Origin: JAPPHA01 sp963664045
Lineage (GTDB): Bacteria > Pseudomonadota > Alphaproteobacteria > Rhodobacterales > Rhodobacteraceae
Direction of reading: 5' to 3'
Assembly: GCA_963664045.2 (NCBI GenBank)
Contig: CAXXGT010000002.1
Coordinates: 1-64,000 of the forward strand
DNA length: 64,000 bases
Both the position numbers and the translations under genes were made by a program. Positions 26,786 through 36,043 of the stretch are shown piece after piece (position 1 is the stretch's first letter; each line of letters opens with the position of its first letter). The notes beneath the pieces were generated by a model, which saw only the letters and a list, made by a program, of their open reading frames with translations, was not told where the DNA came from and ran no database searches.

Positions 26786-26888
26786 ATGCCACTGACTGGT
26801 ATGAAGTAGATCCCGCCGCATGTCGTCGCCGACGGCTACGGTGTGGCAGCGTTCAATTCGGTTAACTTCAATTCTGCAAAGGCCATGA
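26786..26888 (+). pseudogene. Class II aldolase 5' relic
   Basis: Codons from the ATG at 26786 read MPLTGMK, stop, then IPPHVVADGYGVAAFNSVNF and NSAKAM, matching the first 35 residues of the intact aldolase at 21074. It ends abruptly where an IS3-type fragment begins. Confidence 0.85.
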
Positions 26889-27015
26889 CCCGGATCATCA
26901 GGGCTTCGCGGGTGAATTCATCGAGGATGTTGAACATGCGGTAGGCACAGCCATCGCAGGTTCGGTTCAGGGTGAAGTCATAGGACCAGACATGGTTGGG
27001 CCGTTCGCTTCTGGT
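26885..27015 (-). pseudogene. IS3-family transposase OrfB fragment
   Basis: The minus strand reads RSERPNHVWSYDFTLNRTCD then RMFNILDEFTREALMIRV, the first catalytic segment (Asp in YDF) of IS3-family OrfB. Only about 45 residues are convincing, and both sides are truncated. Confidence 0.75.
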
Positions 27016-27252
27016 GAACCTCATGCCCAACTCCCGGAGCGGCTCCAGAATGTGGTCGGCCAGTCCGGACCGGCGCCATCGGTCGCGGCGAAGGACGCGT
27101 GATGGGCACACAAAGTTTTCCGGAAAAGATCGGCAAGCCGGCTGCCAAGCTCGTCATCCACGGTCGTTTCCCACTTCAGGTTGGGCGGCAGTGGAATCCA
27201 AGGGAACTCGGTCGCGCTCCCAAGGGCGGATTCGACTATTGAAGCGCGACCG

Positions 27253-28095
27253 TTACGATCCTCCAAGACGCAGGTCGGCGAGGCTGTCGACCTCGAAGTC
27301 GGCCGCGTTGCCGGGATCCGGGTGGTTGAGAACCCCGGTCTTGACGAGGACCGTCGTGAGGCCGGCGTTTCGGCCAGCCGCAACATCGGTCTCGAGCTGG
27401 TCACCGACCATGATCGTACGCTCGGCGTCCGTGCCCAGATTACGGCGCGCGATCTCGACCAGCGCTGGCTCCGGCTTCCCGACAACGACGTGCGGCGCAT
27501 CGAGACCCGCGGCCGCGGTGACCGCGGCGAGGAGGCTGCCGGCTCCGGGGATGAAGCCACCGGGAACCGGGTAAATGCGGTCGGGATTGGTGCCGATCAG
27601 AAACGCGCCCGTGCGGACTGCGTCGGCCGCTTTCGCCAGCTTGTCGTAGTGGAAGTCTCGGTCCAGACCGACAACGACCGCGTCCGCCTCACCGGTCGTC
27701 AATTTGCAGCCGACCGCACGCAGCGTATCGCGCAGGGCGTCCGAACCCACCACGTGCACCGTGGCACCGTTCGGCCAGCGACCGCGCACAAAGTCGGCCG
27801 CTGCCTCCCCGCTCGTAACCACATCTTCAGCCGTGGCGGGAATGCCCATGCGGCCCAGCTTGGCAGCGAAGTACGCGCTCGTGCCGGTGGAGTTGTTAGT
27901 GACATAGGCCATCCGAACGCCGTGCTCCATCCAGTTGCAAATTGCGGTGACCGCGTCGTCGATCGGCGTGTCCTCGCGATAGACGACGCCGTCCAGGTCG
28001 GAGACGACACCGCGAATATCGGGCAAGATTACAGCTTCAGTGCTCACTGGTCGTGGACCTGGAAGATTTCCGCGGACATAAGGGGATTGCTCCAC
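27253..28095 (-). CDS. HAD-IIA family phosphatase (NagD/phosphoglycolate phosphatase-like)
   Basis: 264-280 residues; both candidate starts are GTG (28095 or 28047), and the domain begins at GVVSDLDGVVYREDTPI. Further motifs are AYVTNNSTGTSAYFAAKLG (motif II), VVGKPEPALVEIA (motif III Lys) and IMVGDQLETDVAAGRNAG (motif IV). The C2-type cap between motifs II and III marks subclass IIA, whose members dephosphorylate small sugar phosphates, nucleotides or phosphoglycolate. It is oriented opposite to its neighbours and has relics on both sides, so no operon partner can be named. Confidence 0.88.
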   Translation of the reverse strand: MEQSPYVRGNLPGPRPVSTEAVILPDIRGVVSDLDGVVYREDTPIDDAVTAICNWMEHGVRMAYVTNNSTGTSAYFAAKLGRMGIPATAEDVVTSGEAAADFVRGRWPNGATVHVVGSDALRDTLRAVGCKLTTGEADAVVVGLDRDFHYDKLAKAADAVRTGAFLIGTNPDRIYPVPGGFIPGAGSLLAAVTAAAGLDAPHVVVGKPEPALVEIARRNLGTDAERTIMVGDQLETDVAAGRNAGLTTVLVKTGVLNHPDPGNAADFEVDSLADLRLGGS

Positions 28096-28100
28096 GCTCC

Positions 28101-28427
28101 GCGGCCGGCCGCACCCACGAAGACTGCTCTGCGCGATCCGAGTTCAAACCGGTCCAGCGGCAACACTGCTCCAGTCAGCGTATGCCCATGGACAAACGGA
28201 TTGCGAGATGCCCTTCCAAAAGGCATGATCAAGCAAGCCACTGAACAAGTTATACAAAGGCTGGGCTCGTCACGCTGAATGTCGCAAGTCTCCGGACCTT
28301 GCGAGGCATAATGTATTCCAGATTGCACCATGAAAAATACGGCGTTGATTGTTTCGAAGTATTCGTTCGTCTGTAAAGTGCCCCAAGATGGCGCCGCTGT
28401 CGAGTCTCTGGCTCGGCGAATCGTGCT
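28101..28427. other. Unassigned spacer
   Basis: Open frames are present on both strands (e.g. 28044-28331 minus) but I recognise no domain and see no convincing ribosome site. Confidence 0.3.
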
Positions 28428-28668
28428 AAGAGATTTTCCTTCCGGGCGCTGCGAATATCGTCACCGGCGCTGCCGCCACTGGCTCAGCCCTGGTGCGCCT
28501 CAAGGACGTTTCCCGCATAGGATTCGTCGGCTCAGTGGAAACAGGACGCATCGTCGCAGGCGAAGCGGCGGAAAAATTCAAGGGAGCAACACTGGAACTC
28601 GGAGACGAGAATCCGACCATTATCATCCCCGACGCCGATCCGAAGATGGCCTCTGCTACTCTGCGTCA
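28428..28668 (+). pseudogene. Aldehyde dehydrogenase relic
   Basis: The frame reads LPGAANIVTGAAATGSALVR, VSRIGFVGSVETGRIVAGEA and GATLELGDENPTIIIPDADP, the cofactor-binding and general-base region of NAD(P)-dependent aldehyde dehydrogenases. The catalytic Cys domain and the N-terminal half are missing. The last Gly of the usual ELGGK is changed. It may have been the aldehyde-oxidising step of the neighbouring catabolic genes. Confidence 0.75.
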
Positions 28669-29017
28669 TGTCGGCGAGGGTCCATACCGAGAGGGCATCA
28701 ATGGCCCCTTCGCCGAGGAGTCCGGTTCCGGGTGCCTTCTGTCGCGTGATCCAGAAGCCGCCGTCGGTCTTGCGGCTTCCCATGGCCATGGCCCTGAAGG
28801 GCCTGTCTGGCCGGGTTCCGACCAGTTCGGCGCCGGTTTTCCTACCGTCCCGGTCGCGGCAGGTGAAGACAATGTTTCAGGTCTTGATGCTGCTGTGCCA
28901 TGTGTGTCTTCCGCACTGTCGCGTTCGACTCATATACTCGATGCACTTGTGCTAACGTGACAAAGTGAGAAACGCTGTTAAAACGGCACTTTCCGACAAC
29001 CAAGGCGGAACGCAGTT
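28669..29017. other. Unassigned spacer after the aldehyde dehydrogenase relic
   Basis: About 350 bases with short open frames on both strands but no motif I recognise. It may be remains of a mobile element. Confidence 0.3.
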
Positions 29018-30003
29018 TTGCTTGAAGTGAGAAATCTGCGAACCACGTTCACCACGGAAAACGGCGTGGCCAATGCGTCAACGGCGTATCGTACTCACTC
29101 CAGCAAGGAAAGGCGCTTGGTATTGTCGGAGAGAGCGGATGTGGAAAAAGCGTCGGCGTTCTTTTGCTGATGCGCCTGAATCCGGAACCCCCAGGGGAAA
29201 TTGTCGCGGGAGAAGTCCTGTTTCAAGGTCGTGACGTTCTCAGGATGAACATGAACGACTTCAGAGATCTTCGCGGCAATCAGATTGCCATGATTTCCGG
29301 GATCCTCTGACTTCTCTCAATCCGGTCCTGACGATTGGCAGGAAAATTTCGTCAACGGTGCTGCCGCATACCGACAGGAACAAGGAACAGGCCGCCAACA
29401 CAATCGACTTGTTGAACTTGGTCGGAATTCCGGACACAAGAAACCGGTTGAACGACTATCCGCATCAGTTTTCCGGCGGCATGCGCCAGAGGGTCATGAT
29501 AGCCATGGCCCTGTCATGCGATCCTCTGCTCCTCATTGCAGACGAGCCCACAACGGCCCTTGACGTCACCACGCAGGCCCAGATTGTCGACCAGGTCATG
29601 CGCCTGGGAAGAGAACTCGGAATGGCGATCATATGGATCACGCATGACTTGGGCGTGGTGGTGGGTTGCGTGGACAAGGTGATCGTCATGTATGCCGGGC
29701 AGATCGTTGAATCGGCCCCAATCAGGGAGTTCTACGCCAATCCCAGGCATCCCTGCGGCATCGGTCTGCTCGGGTCGCCTCCGAAACTGGATTCCGCATC
29801 CCGTGAGAAGCTCAAGTCCATCCAGGGTCTGCCGCCGAACCTGATTGATATGCCGGACCGCTGTCCCTTTCCGGACAGGCCCGGAAGGGGGAATCCATAT
29901 CGCCCAGTTGTCCAGCCGCAGGGTACAATCCTAACCAGAATCAGGACCCATTGGGTTCTTCCTCTTTCCCGGATGCTGTTTGATCACAACTGCAAACCCT
30001 GAT
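29018..30003 (+). pseudogene. DppD/OppD-like ABC ATPase, frameshifted
   Basis: From a TTG at 29018: LLEVRNLRTTFTTENGVAN, then a disturbance near 29075, then GKALGIVGESGCGKSVGVLL (Walker A). A single-base loss near 29300 breaks MISGILxLTSLNPV (expected MIFxDPLTSLNPV). The rest is good: HQFSGGMRQRVMIAMALSCD, LLIADEPTTALDV, WITHDLGVV. The Cys-rich C-terminus is scrambled after DRCPFPDRP. The gene cannot give a complete ATPase. No permease genes remain beside it. Confidence 0.85.
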
Positions 30004-30340
30004 GGCGCCTGAACGCGCGCCAGCACGCAGGCGATGTCTTTCCATGGCGATGTTCAGGGGATGTTCAGGTGTCGGTTGTCTGCTTTACGTCTTGTCTCTG
30101 ATACTGGATGCGCCTGTGACGCTTACCGCATCCGAACGCGGAAGCAGCCATGGATGTCACAATTTCGGAGGAATTCGTTTGACCGAGCGCGAGTCGTACC
30201 GTAGTGTTTTCCTTGGCAATGTTTCGACAAGGATCTTGTACGCTGGCGGCCAATTTCGAATGCGCCTGTATCCATCGGACCATTGAGGGATCAAGGGCCG
30301 AACTCGACATCTCACGACACGCTTCGGGGAAACCTCGTCT
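30004..30340. other. Leader region before the sulfatase-like gene
   Basis: No gene recognised. A 94-codon frame (30002-30286) has no motif. Probably decayed ABC-operon sequence plus the promoter of the following genes. Confidence 0.3.
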
Positions 30341-31723
30341 ATGACAACGCCAAGCATCCTTGTCTTTGGCGTCGACTCCCTCAGAGCCGACCACTTGAGT
30401 TGCTACGGCTATCGCCGGTTGACATCGCCCCGCATTGACACGCTTTCCTCCCAGGGTGCCCTCTTCGAAAACACCTTCAGCCCGCACATCCCGACAACGA
30501 GCGGTTTCACGTCTATGTTGAGCGGCCTCGACGTGTTCGGTTCCCAGGTGGTTGCGCTGCAACACAGGGGGGGCATCAGGCCAGAAGTGACGATGCTGTC
30601 GGAGCTCCTGAGGGATCGGGGGTACGATACGACTTGCGTGGGTTTCAGCGGCAATCCCAGCTCCAGGGGCTTCGACACCTACCTCGACTACAGGGCTTGG
30701 TGCAACTGGGACGAAAGGCCCCTCGACAAGGCCCAGGACCTCAACCGCGTGGCCGTCCCCGAACTCGAACGTCTCCTCGACCAGGACCGGCCATTCTTCA
30801 TGTTGCTGCGGCACATGGACCCGCACACGCCCTACCTGCCCCCGGACCCCTTCCAGCGCATGTTCTACCACGGCAATGAGTGCGACCCGAACAACGATTC
30901 GATGGAGCCCGTCTTCGCCTTCAAGCCCTTTCGCGACTTTTTTGCGAGCTGGATGCCGCCGGGGATTACCGACAAGGATTACGTGATCGCCCAGTACGAC
31001 GGGGCCATCGCATACATGGACTCCTGTATCCAGACCATTCTGAACCTCCTCGAAACCCGCGGTGTCCTCGATGACATGATCGTTGTGCTGATCTCCGACC
31101 ACGGCGAGACACTTTACGAGCACGAATGCTGGTTCGACCACCACGGCCTCTACGACTCGAACCTCCACGTGCCTCTCATAATCCGCTACCCGTCAAAGGT
31201 TCCCGCCGGGTTGCGGCTCTCGGGTTACAGTCAACTCAAGGACTTTGTGCCCACGTTGCTGGAACTCGCGGAAATCGAGAGCGACATCCGCTTTGATGGC
31301 AGGAGCTTGATGGGCATGGTCCGCGGTGAAGTGGCCTCCCACGAGGGAGAGATGTACATCACCGAGTGTACCTGGATGCGAAAGCACGGCTGGCGGACGC
31401 CGCAGTGGAAGCTGATTCGTGCCCTGGAGCCCGACTTCCATTTCAAGCCGCCGGTGGAGCTGTACAACCTGATCGAGGACCCCCGCGAGACGATCGACGT
31501 GGCAGCGGAGCGTGCCGACGTCGTCGAAGTGTTGACCGATAGGATGGAGCGCTGGATAGCAACCCGGGAAAGCGCGACCGGTCTGCCGAACCCGATATTC
31601 CACCAGGGCAGCGACTGGCACGGCCACGAGGGGATCGGCGCCTTCAAGTCCTCCCAGCAGGCGTACGACACGCTGCGCATCGGCGATTCATCGGAGGCTT
31701 TGCGGATATCCTCGGGATCCTGA
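30341..31723 (+). CDS. Sulfatase-like hydrolase (alkaline phosphatase superfamily) with Thr at the nucleophile site
   Basis: 460 residues. Alkaline-phosphatase-fold features: metal Asp in ILVFGVDSLRADHLSCYGY, substrate loop HMDPHTPYLPP, second metal site VVLISDHGETLYEHECW then FDHHGLYDSNLHVPLIIRYP. Ordinary sulfatases carry CxPSR or SxPSR before LTG; here the aligned segment is HIPTTSGFTSMLSG, placing Thr52 at the nucleophile position and no Arg. That argues against formylglycine chemistry and for phosphoester, phosphonate or phosphodiester hydrolysis. There is no signal peptide, so it is cytoplasmic. It starts a set with the MocA-type oxidoreductase (41 bases on) and a TIM-barrel enzyme. Confidence 0.85.
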   Translation: MTTPSILVFGVDSLRADHLSCYGYRRLTSPRIDTLSSQGALFENTFSPHIPTTSGFTSMLSGLDVFGSQVVALQHRGGIRPEVTMLSELLRDRGYDTTCVGFSGNPSSRGFDTYLDYRAWCNWDERPLDKAQDLNRVAVPELERLLDQDRPFFMLLRHMDPHTPYLPPDPFQRMFYHGNECDPNNDSMEPVFAFKPFRDFFASWMPPGITDKDYVIAQYDGAIAYMDSCIQTILNLLETRGVLDDMIVVLISDHGETLYEHECWFDHHGLYDSNLHVPLIIRYPSKVPAGLRLSGYSQLKDFVPTLLELAEIESDIRFDGRSLMGMVRGEVASHEGEMYITECTWMRKHGWRTPQWKLIRALEPDFHFKPPVELYNLIEDPRETIDVAAERADVVEVLTDRMERWIATRESATGLPNPIFHQGSDWHGHEGIGAFKSSQQAYDTLRIGDSSEALRISSGS

Positions 31724-31764
31724 GAACTGGACCGCGCCCGATCTTGAGTGGGAGCTAGAAAGAC

Positions 31765-32760
31765 ATGGTTCTACGCGTAGCAGTTGTGGGGATGGGTGGT
31801 ATTGGCGACATCCACGCCGGGGTCTACGACGCCGACGCGCGCTGCCAGATCGTGGCGGTCTGCGACATCAACAAGGACAAGGCGGCGGCGGCAGGCCAAC
31901 GCTTCGGGTGTCCGTCCTTCACATCCGCAGATGAGATGGTCGCCGGAACTCAGATCGATGTCGCCAGCATGTGCACTGCCGGCAAGGAGAACGGCGGTGA
32001 TCACTACGAACCCACCATGACCCTGCTCAACGCCGGAATCACGGTCCTCGGAGAAAAGCCGATCTCAAACGAAATCCCCAAGGCGAGAGAGATGGTCTCC
32101 CTGGCCAAGGAAAAGGGCCTCCGATATGGAATCAACCTCAATCACCGCTTCACGCCAGCCGCGGTCCGGGCCAGGAAGTGGGTCGACGAGGGGCGCCTCG
32201 GCGAGGTGAACATCATCAACATGACGATGTGGATCGACAATGCCATCGAGTTGTCGCCCCACTTTCACATGCGGGCACTCCATCCCCACTCGATCGACGT
32301 CATGCGTCACTTCTGCGGTGACATCACGAAGGTCCATGCATTCTTTAAACAGGGCTCGGAACGGAAGATTTGGTCCAATGTCCAGGCCAACATGCTGTTC
32401 GAGAACGGCATAATCGGCCACCTGACCGGCAGCTACGATGCCGGGGGAAGCTACGGCCTCGAAACCCTCGAGATCGTGGGCTCCGAGGCCAGGTTCGTGC
32501 TGAGAGAGTCATGCGAGCACCTCGAATTCTACCCGCGGCGTTCCAGGCAGGTCGAGACTTACGCCCATTTGGGTGACATGATGGGATTCAGCGAAACCTT
32601 CCAGAGCCGCATCACCCGATGGATCGACCAGAACGTGGAGGGCGCCGATCCGGACGAAATCGATGGCTCCGGGATGGACGCCCTCAAGGCCCAGCTGGTG
32701 ATCGAAGCTGCCATAAAGTCCTGGGAGACCGGCCAAGTCGTCGAAGTGGAGAAAGTGTAG
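31765..32760 (+). CDS. Gfo/Idh/MocA-family NAD(P)-dependent oxidoreductase
   Basis: 331 residues. N-terminal Rossmann motif LRVAVVGMGGIGDIHAGVYD, the family's EKP signature in VLGEKPISNEIPKA, then GINLNHRFTPAAVRARKWVD, and His-containing substrate segment ALHPHSIDVMRHFCGDITKV. The C-terminal alpha/beta domain is complete. Members oxidise or reduce sugars, cyclitols and their keto forms. It ends 2 bases before the start of the TIM-barrel gene; the pairing of MocA with xylose-isomerase-like enzymes is classic for inositol or unusual sugar catabolism. Confidence 0.9.
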   Translation: MVLRVAVVGMGGIGDIHAGVYDADARCQIVAVCDINKDKAAAAGQRFGCPSFTSADEMVAGTQIDVASMCTAGKENGGDHYEPTMTLLNAGITVLGEKPISNEIPKAREMVSLAKEKGLRYGINLNHRFTPAAVRARKWVDEGRLGEVNIINMTMWIDNAIELSPHFHMRALHPHSIDVMRHFCGDITKVHAFFKQGSERKIWSNVQANMLFENGIIGHLTGSYDAGGSYGLETLEIVGSEARFVLRESCEHLEFYPRRSRQVETYAHLGDMMGFSETFQSRITRWIDQNVEGADPDEIDGSGMDALKAQLVIEAAIKSWETGQVVEVEKV

Positions 32761-32762
32761 CC

Positions 32763-33560
32763 ATGAAACCAGGTGCAAACACCGTCCTTTTCGGAGGCCA
32801 CAGCATGGAGACGGCCTTCCGATGCATATCCATGGCGGGCTACGACGCCGTCGAACTCTCAGCCATCGACTGGATGAGCGATCACCTGGTGCTCGACCGT
32901 TGGCAGGATCAGGTGCCCCAGATCAAGGAACTCTCGGAGGAGCATAGGCTGGAGCTGACGGCCATCGAGCAGCCGTCCCACGACGCGGAGAAGATGGAAC
33001 GCGCCTGCCGCGCCGCGTCGGCGCTGGAGATTCCGGTCGTCAACTGCGGCCCGGGGGGGCAGAGTGGCGACGCGGACAGTTTGAAAGCATCGATAAGGTC
33101 ATTGGCCAGTTTGACGGAGATCGCGGAGACGCATGGTGTCTCGCTTTGCGTCAAGGCGCACGTAGGCTGCAGCATTTACGACACGCCCACCACTCTGCGG
33201 GCGATGGAGGCTATTTCATCGCCCGCATTCGGCATCGACATGGACCCATCTCACATCTACAGGGCAGGTGAAGACCCCTCCGAGGCGATCGTAGAGGTCA
33301 TGTCGCGAGTCAAGCACGTGCACATACGGGACTGCAAAGGCCGGCAGGAGGACCCTGGCCGTCCGGAGGACCAAGCCAACGGGCGAGGTGACATCGACCT
33401 GTTGCGATTCATCCGGGTGCTTCGCGAGCACGGCTATTCGGGTGCCCTCAATCTCGAGATCATTGGAGCAAGGGAATACGGCCTTGAGCGGTGCTGCACC
33501 ATTGCCGCCGAGGCGCGTGGCCACATGCAGGCCTGCCTGCAGGCCTGCGGCGCCCGGTAG
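32763..33560 (+). CDS. TIM-barrel sugar-phosphate isomerase/epimerase family protein
   Basis: 265 residues from the ATG at 32763. Xylose-isomerase-like TIM-barrel features: GYDAVELSAIDW, LCVKAHVGCSIYDTPTT, FGIDMDPSHIYRAGEDP, VKHVHIRDCKGRQEDPG and LNLEIIGAREYGLERC. The metal ligands appear as Asp/His in DMDPSH, His in HVHIRDC and a late Glu in LEIIG. It is more distant from the proteins at 11210 and 18477. It is probably co-transcribed with the oxidoreductase and acts on the same sugar or cyclitol. Confidence 0.85.
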   Translation: MKPGANTVLFGGHSMETAFRCISMAGYDAVELSAIDWMSDHLVLDRWQDQVPQIKELSEEHRLELTAIEQPSHDAEKMERACRAASALEIPVVNCGPGGQSGDADSLKASIRSLASLTEIAETHGVSLCVKAHVGCSIYDTPTTLRAMEAISSPAFGIDMDPSHIYRAGEDPSEAIVEVMSRVKHVHIRDCKGRQEDPGRPEDQANGRGDIDLLRFIRVLREHGYSGALNLEIIGAREYGLERCCTIAAEARGHMQACLQACGAR

Positions 33561-34258
33561 CGATAGACGAAAACAATAGTCTTCCCGAGCTACCGCACCT
33601 CGGAACGTCGGATCAAATCCGTCGAAATCCTCTTCCACCAGACGAGTTACGGAATTCGGCAATCCGGGGCAAAAACAGTTGCGCGCAAATTTCGCTATCA
33701 GAAACTAACTTTACGCTTGAACAACTTGACGTGAACGAATCCCGGGCGACTCTTCGCGTTATCCACTTTGCCGAAATCGGCAAAGCAACCGTGGCAAGTC
33801 GACCGTTGTCAGCGCGCCGGTGGTGCCAATTTCCTGACATTTGCCCGGCGCTGCGCCCGTGGCCTGTTCGACACAGTTTGCCGGAGCGCGCGTGAGTAGC
33901 TCGGGGCATGGTCTGGACGACAACCCCCAAAACGCAATCTACCACGCTCCATGTCTCTAACCCCCGTTCCGGCGCGAGTTCGAGAAACGGGGAATCAGCA
34001 AACTCCGAAAGAAAAAGTCGTGATCATCCCGAAAGCAACCGAGATGGGTGCATACGATAACCGGAGTGCCCGTGAACCCATCTAGACGTGCAATTCCGAA
34101 CACACAGAAATCCGGAATTGACCGGGCATTCCTCTATGAAAGAGAACCACACGAAACCCGTCAAAACATATCGGCAAAACCGGAAAAATGTTTGACGGTG
34201 TTAACGGAATCGTGATTATCTGCGGCGAAGGCACGGAAATTTGCATTTGGAGGGCACA
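33561..34258. other. Gene-free spacer before the PhyH gene
   Basis: About 700 bases, relatively AT-rich at the right end. No recognisable gene. It presumably holds the promoter of the oxygenase gene and decayed sequence. Confidence 0.35.
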
Positions 34259-35155
34259 ATGCGGCCGTTCTTGGAATCAAACGATCTTCTCGATGATCCG
34301 CCGGGCTTGCGTAAACGACTGCGTGATGACGGTTACCTGTTTCTTAGGGAAATCCTCCCGAAGGGCGAGGTGCTGGACCTGCGGCGACAAGTCCTCGAAA
34401 TCTGCGCGAAGGCCGGTTGGACGCGCTCGGGCACCGACCTCATGGACGGCCTAGCCGATTGTGACCCAATCTGGGAGGGGGACGATGCGTATATTGACGT
34501 ATACGCCCAGGTCCAGGCCTTGGAAGCCTTTCACCGGCTAAAGCTCGACGAGAATGTCATCAATGTCATGGAAAACCTTTTCCAGGAGCCGGTAATTCCC
34601 TTTCCAAGGACGATAGGGCGCATTGCATTCCCCCGGGACAACGCGCGCGGCACCCAACCACATCAGGACTGGATATTCGTCGGCGGTTCGACGGAGACCA
34701 TCAGTTGCTGGGCACCGCTGGGTGATTTACCGTTCGATGTCGGAGGCCTGAAAATACTGGCGGGAAGCCACAAGGCAGGATTCCTCGAGCCTCGAGCCGC
34801 GCTTGGTCCAGGGGGAAGAACCGTCTATGTCGATCCTTCGCTGGAATGGCACCAGTCCAGCTACCAATGCGGAGATGTTCTGCTGTTCAAGCCTTTCACG
34901 GTACACGCTGCAGCCGCCAATCTGACGCCCGATGTGATGCGACTTTCGATTGACGTTCGTTATGCCGGCGTAAGCCACGCGATTTACGAGAAATGGCTTC
35001 GACCCGACTTCCATGATGACGTGGGTGAACCCTTCACCTGGGACACGTTGGAAAAGGGGTGGCTTGATAGCCCGATCGCCCATTACTGGGAACGGTTGCC
35101 CAAATTGAAAACAATGCAACACAGCTGGTTCTGGGAGGCAGGCGGGAACTCGTAG
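34259..35155 (+). CDS. Phytanoyl-CoA dioxygenase (PhyH)-family Fe(II)/2-oxoglutarate oxygenase
   Basis: 298 residues from the ATG at 34259, with TTGGAGG upstream. Iron-binding HxD in GTQPHQDWIFVGG, distal His in LLFKPFTVHAAAAN, and a 2-oxoglutarate Arg in VMRLSIDVRYA. The N-terminal LRKRLRDDGYLFLREILP segment is typical of the family. Members hydroxylate small molecules; the family includes the 2-aminoethylphosphonate oxygenase PhnY, which is worth considering here because of the phosphonate-like neighbours, but nothing specific shows that. Fragments of a different PhyH protein lie at 35738 and 44754. Confidence 0.85.
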   Translation: MRPFLESNDLLDDPPGLRKRLRDDGYLFLREILPKGEVLDLRRQVLEICAKAGWTRSGTDLMDGLADCDPIWEGDDAYIDVYAQVQALEAFHRLKLDENVINVMENLFQEPVIPFPRTIGRIAFPRDNARGTQPHQDWIFVGGSTETISCWAPLGDLPFDVGGLKILAGSHKAGFLEPRAALGPGGRTVYVDPSLEWHQSSYQCGDVLLFKPFTVHAAAANLTPDVMRLSIDVRYAGVSHAIYEKWLRPDFHDDVGEPFTWDTLEKGWLDSPIAHYWERLPKLKTMQHSWFWEAGGNS

Positions 35156-35274
35156 GTTCGGTGTAATCACCCGGTGCCTCGGTTGATGAAGGCTTCCCCT
35201 TCGCTTGCACACCTTGCATCGGCTAAAGTACCGCTGGGTCTTCTTGCGATCACTGGACGCTCGGGAAGCGCGAT

Positions 35275-35425
35275 ATGGTGGCGCGGACAACATCCGTGGT
35301 GCTGGAAACCACAATCACCTGTCCGGCTTGTGGTCAATCCGAAAAGGAAACGACGGCCACCGATGCCTGCCAGTGGTTCTGCGATTGCAGCCAGTGCGGT
35401 GTGGGTCTGCCGCCGAAACACGGCC
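35275..35425 (+). pseudogene. GDCCVxC-domain small Cys-rich protein, truncated
   Basis: VVLETTITCPACGQSEKETT and DACQWFCDCSQCGVGLPPKH match the start of the short zinc-binding GDCCVxC proteins. The defining GDCCVFCSYG segment is lost where a transposase remnant begins. Confidence 0.6.
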
Positions 35426-35427
35426 TA

Positions 35428-35740
35428 GCAGCACGGCATCCATTTCGAGCGAAACTTCGGGCACGAAAAAGGCACCCTGGCCAGCGTTCTGGTGTTGCTC
35501 GATCTCCTGGAATTCGACCTGCGTGGCACCTACAACCCGTTCGAAGATCCGTGGCGGAGGGTGCAGGTTGATGCAGGGCAAAGCCCGCAGCATCAATCAT
35601 GGGCGGCCGGTCACGTGCCTGAGGACCTTCGCGTCTTGGACATCTTCGCCGAACACGATCGTCATCGGTTTTCCGCAGATGACAGGACATTTCAAAAGAA
35701 ACGGGCTTTGCTTTCGGATTTCAGAATCGTTTGATAATCA
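35428..35740 (+). pseudogene. Transposase C-terminal relic
   Basis: The frame reads HFERNFGHEKGTLASVLVLL then DLLEFDLRGTYN, resembling the late FExNFGHGK and LNLLAF segments of some DDE transposases (ISNCY/IS1182-like). The exact family is uncertain; both ends are missing. Confidence 0.5.
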
Positions 35741-36025
35741 GGAATTTACAACGTTAGAACTTGACATCAGCAACGCGGAGGCGCTGGACATCACAGTTCC
35801 TGTTTTCGCGTCATGAAGGCCGGGCGATTCCTGGTGTTCAGTTGCTGGACGTATCACCGGTCAGACGGCAATCACTCTCCGGACCGGGACCGGCGCATTC
35901 TCTTCATTCGCTACGCCGACGCCGACGCGGTCGAGGTCTACAACAATGGTCAACAGCGCTTGGGCAGGGTCGTCCGGGGCACGAGTCAATTCCCGGAAGT
36001 CATGGAATTCGAAGCGGATCTTTGA
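35738..36025 (+). pseudogene. PhyH-type oxygenase C-terminal relic, copy A
   Basis: LELDISNAEALDITVPVFA is in one frame, then KAGRFLVFSCWTYHRSDGNH and RRILFIRYADADAVEVYNNG in another. The part from about 35820 to 36043 is nearly identical to 44808-45035, including some 20 bases past the stop codon. It lacks the iron-binding HxD half. Confidence 0.75.
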
Positions 36026-36043
36026 ATTGCAACGACGTACGAC

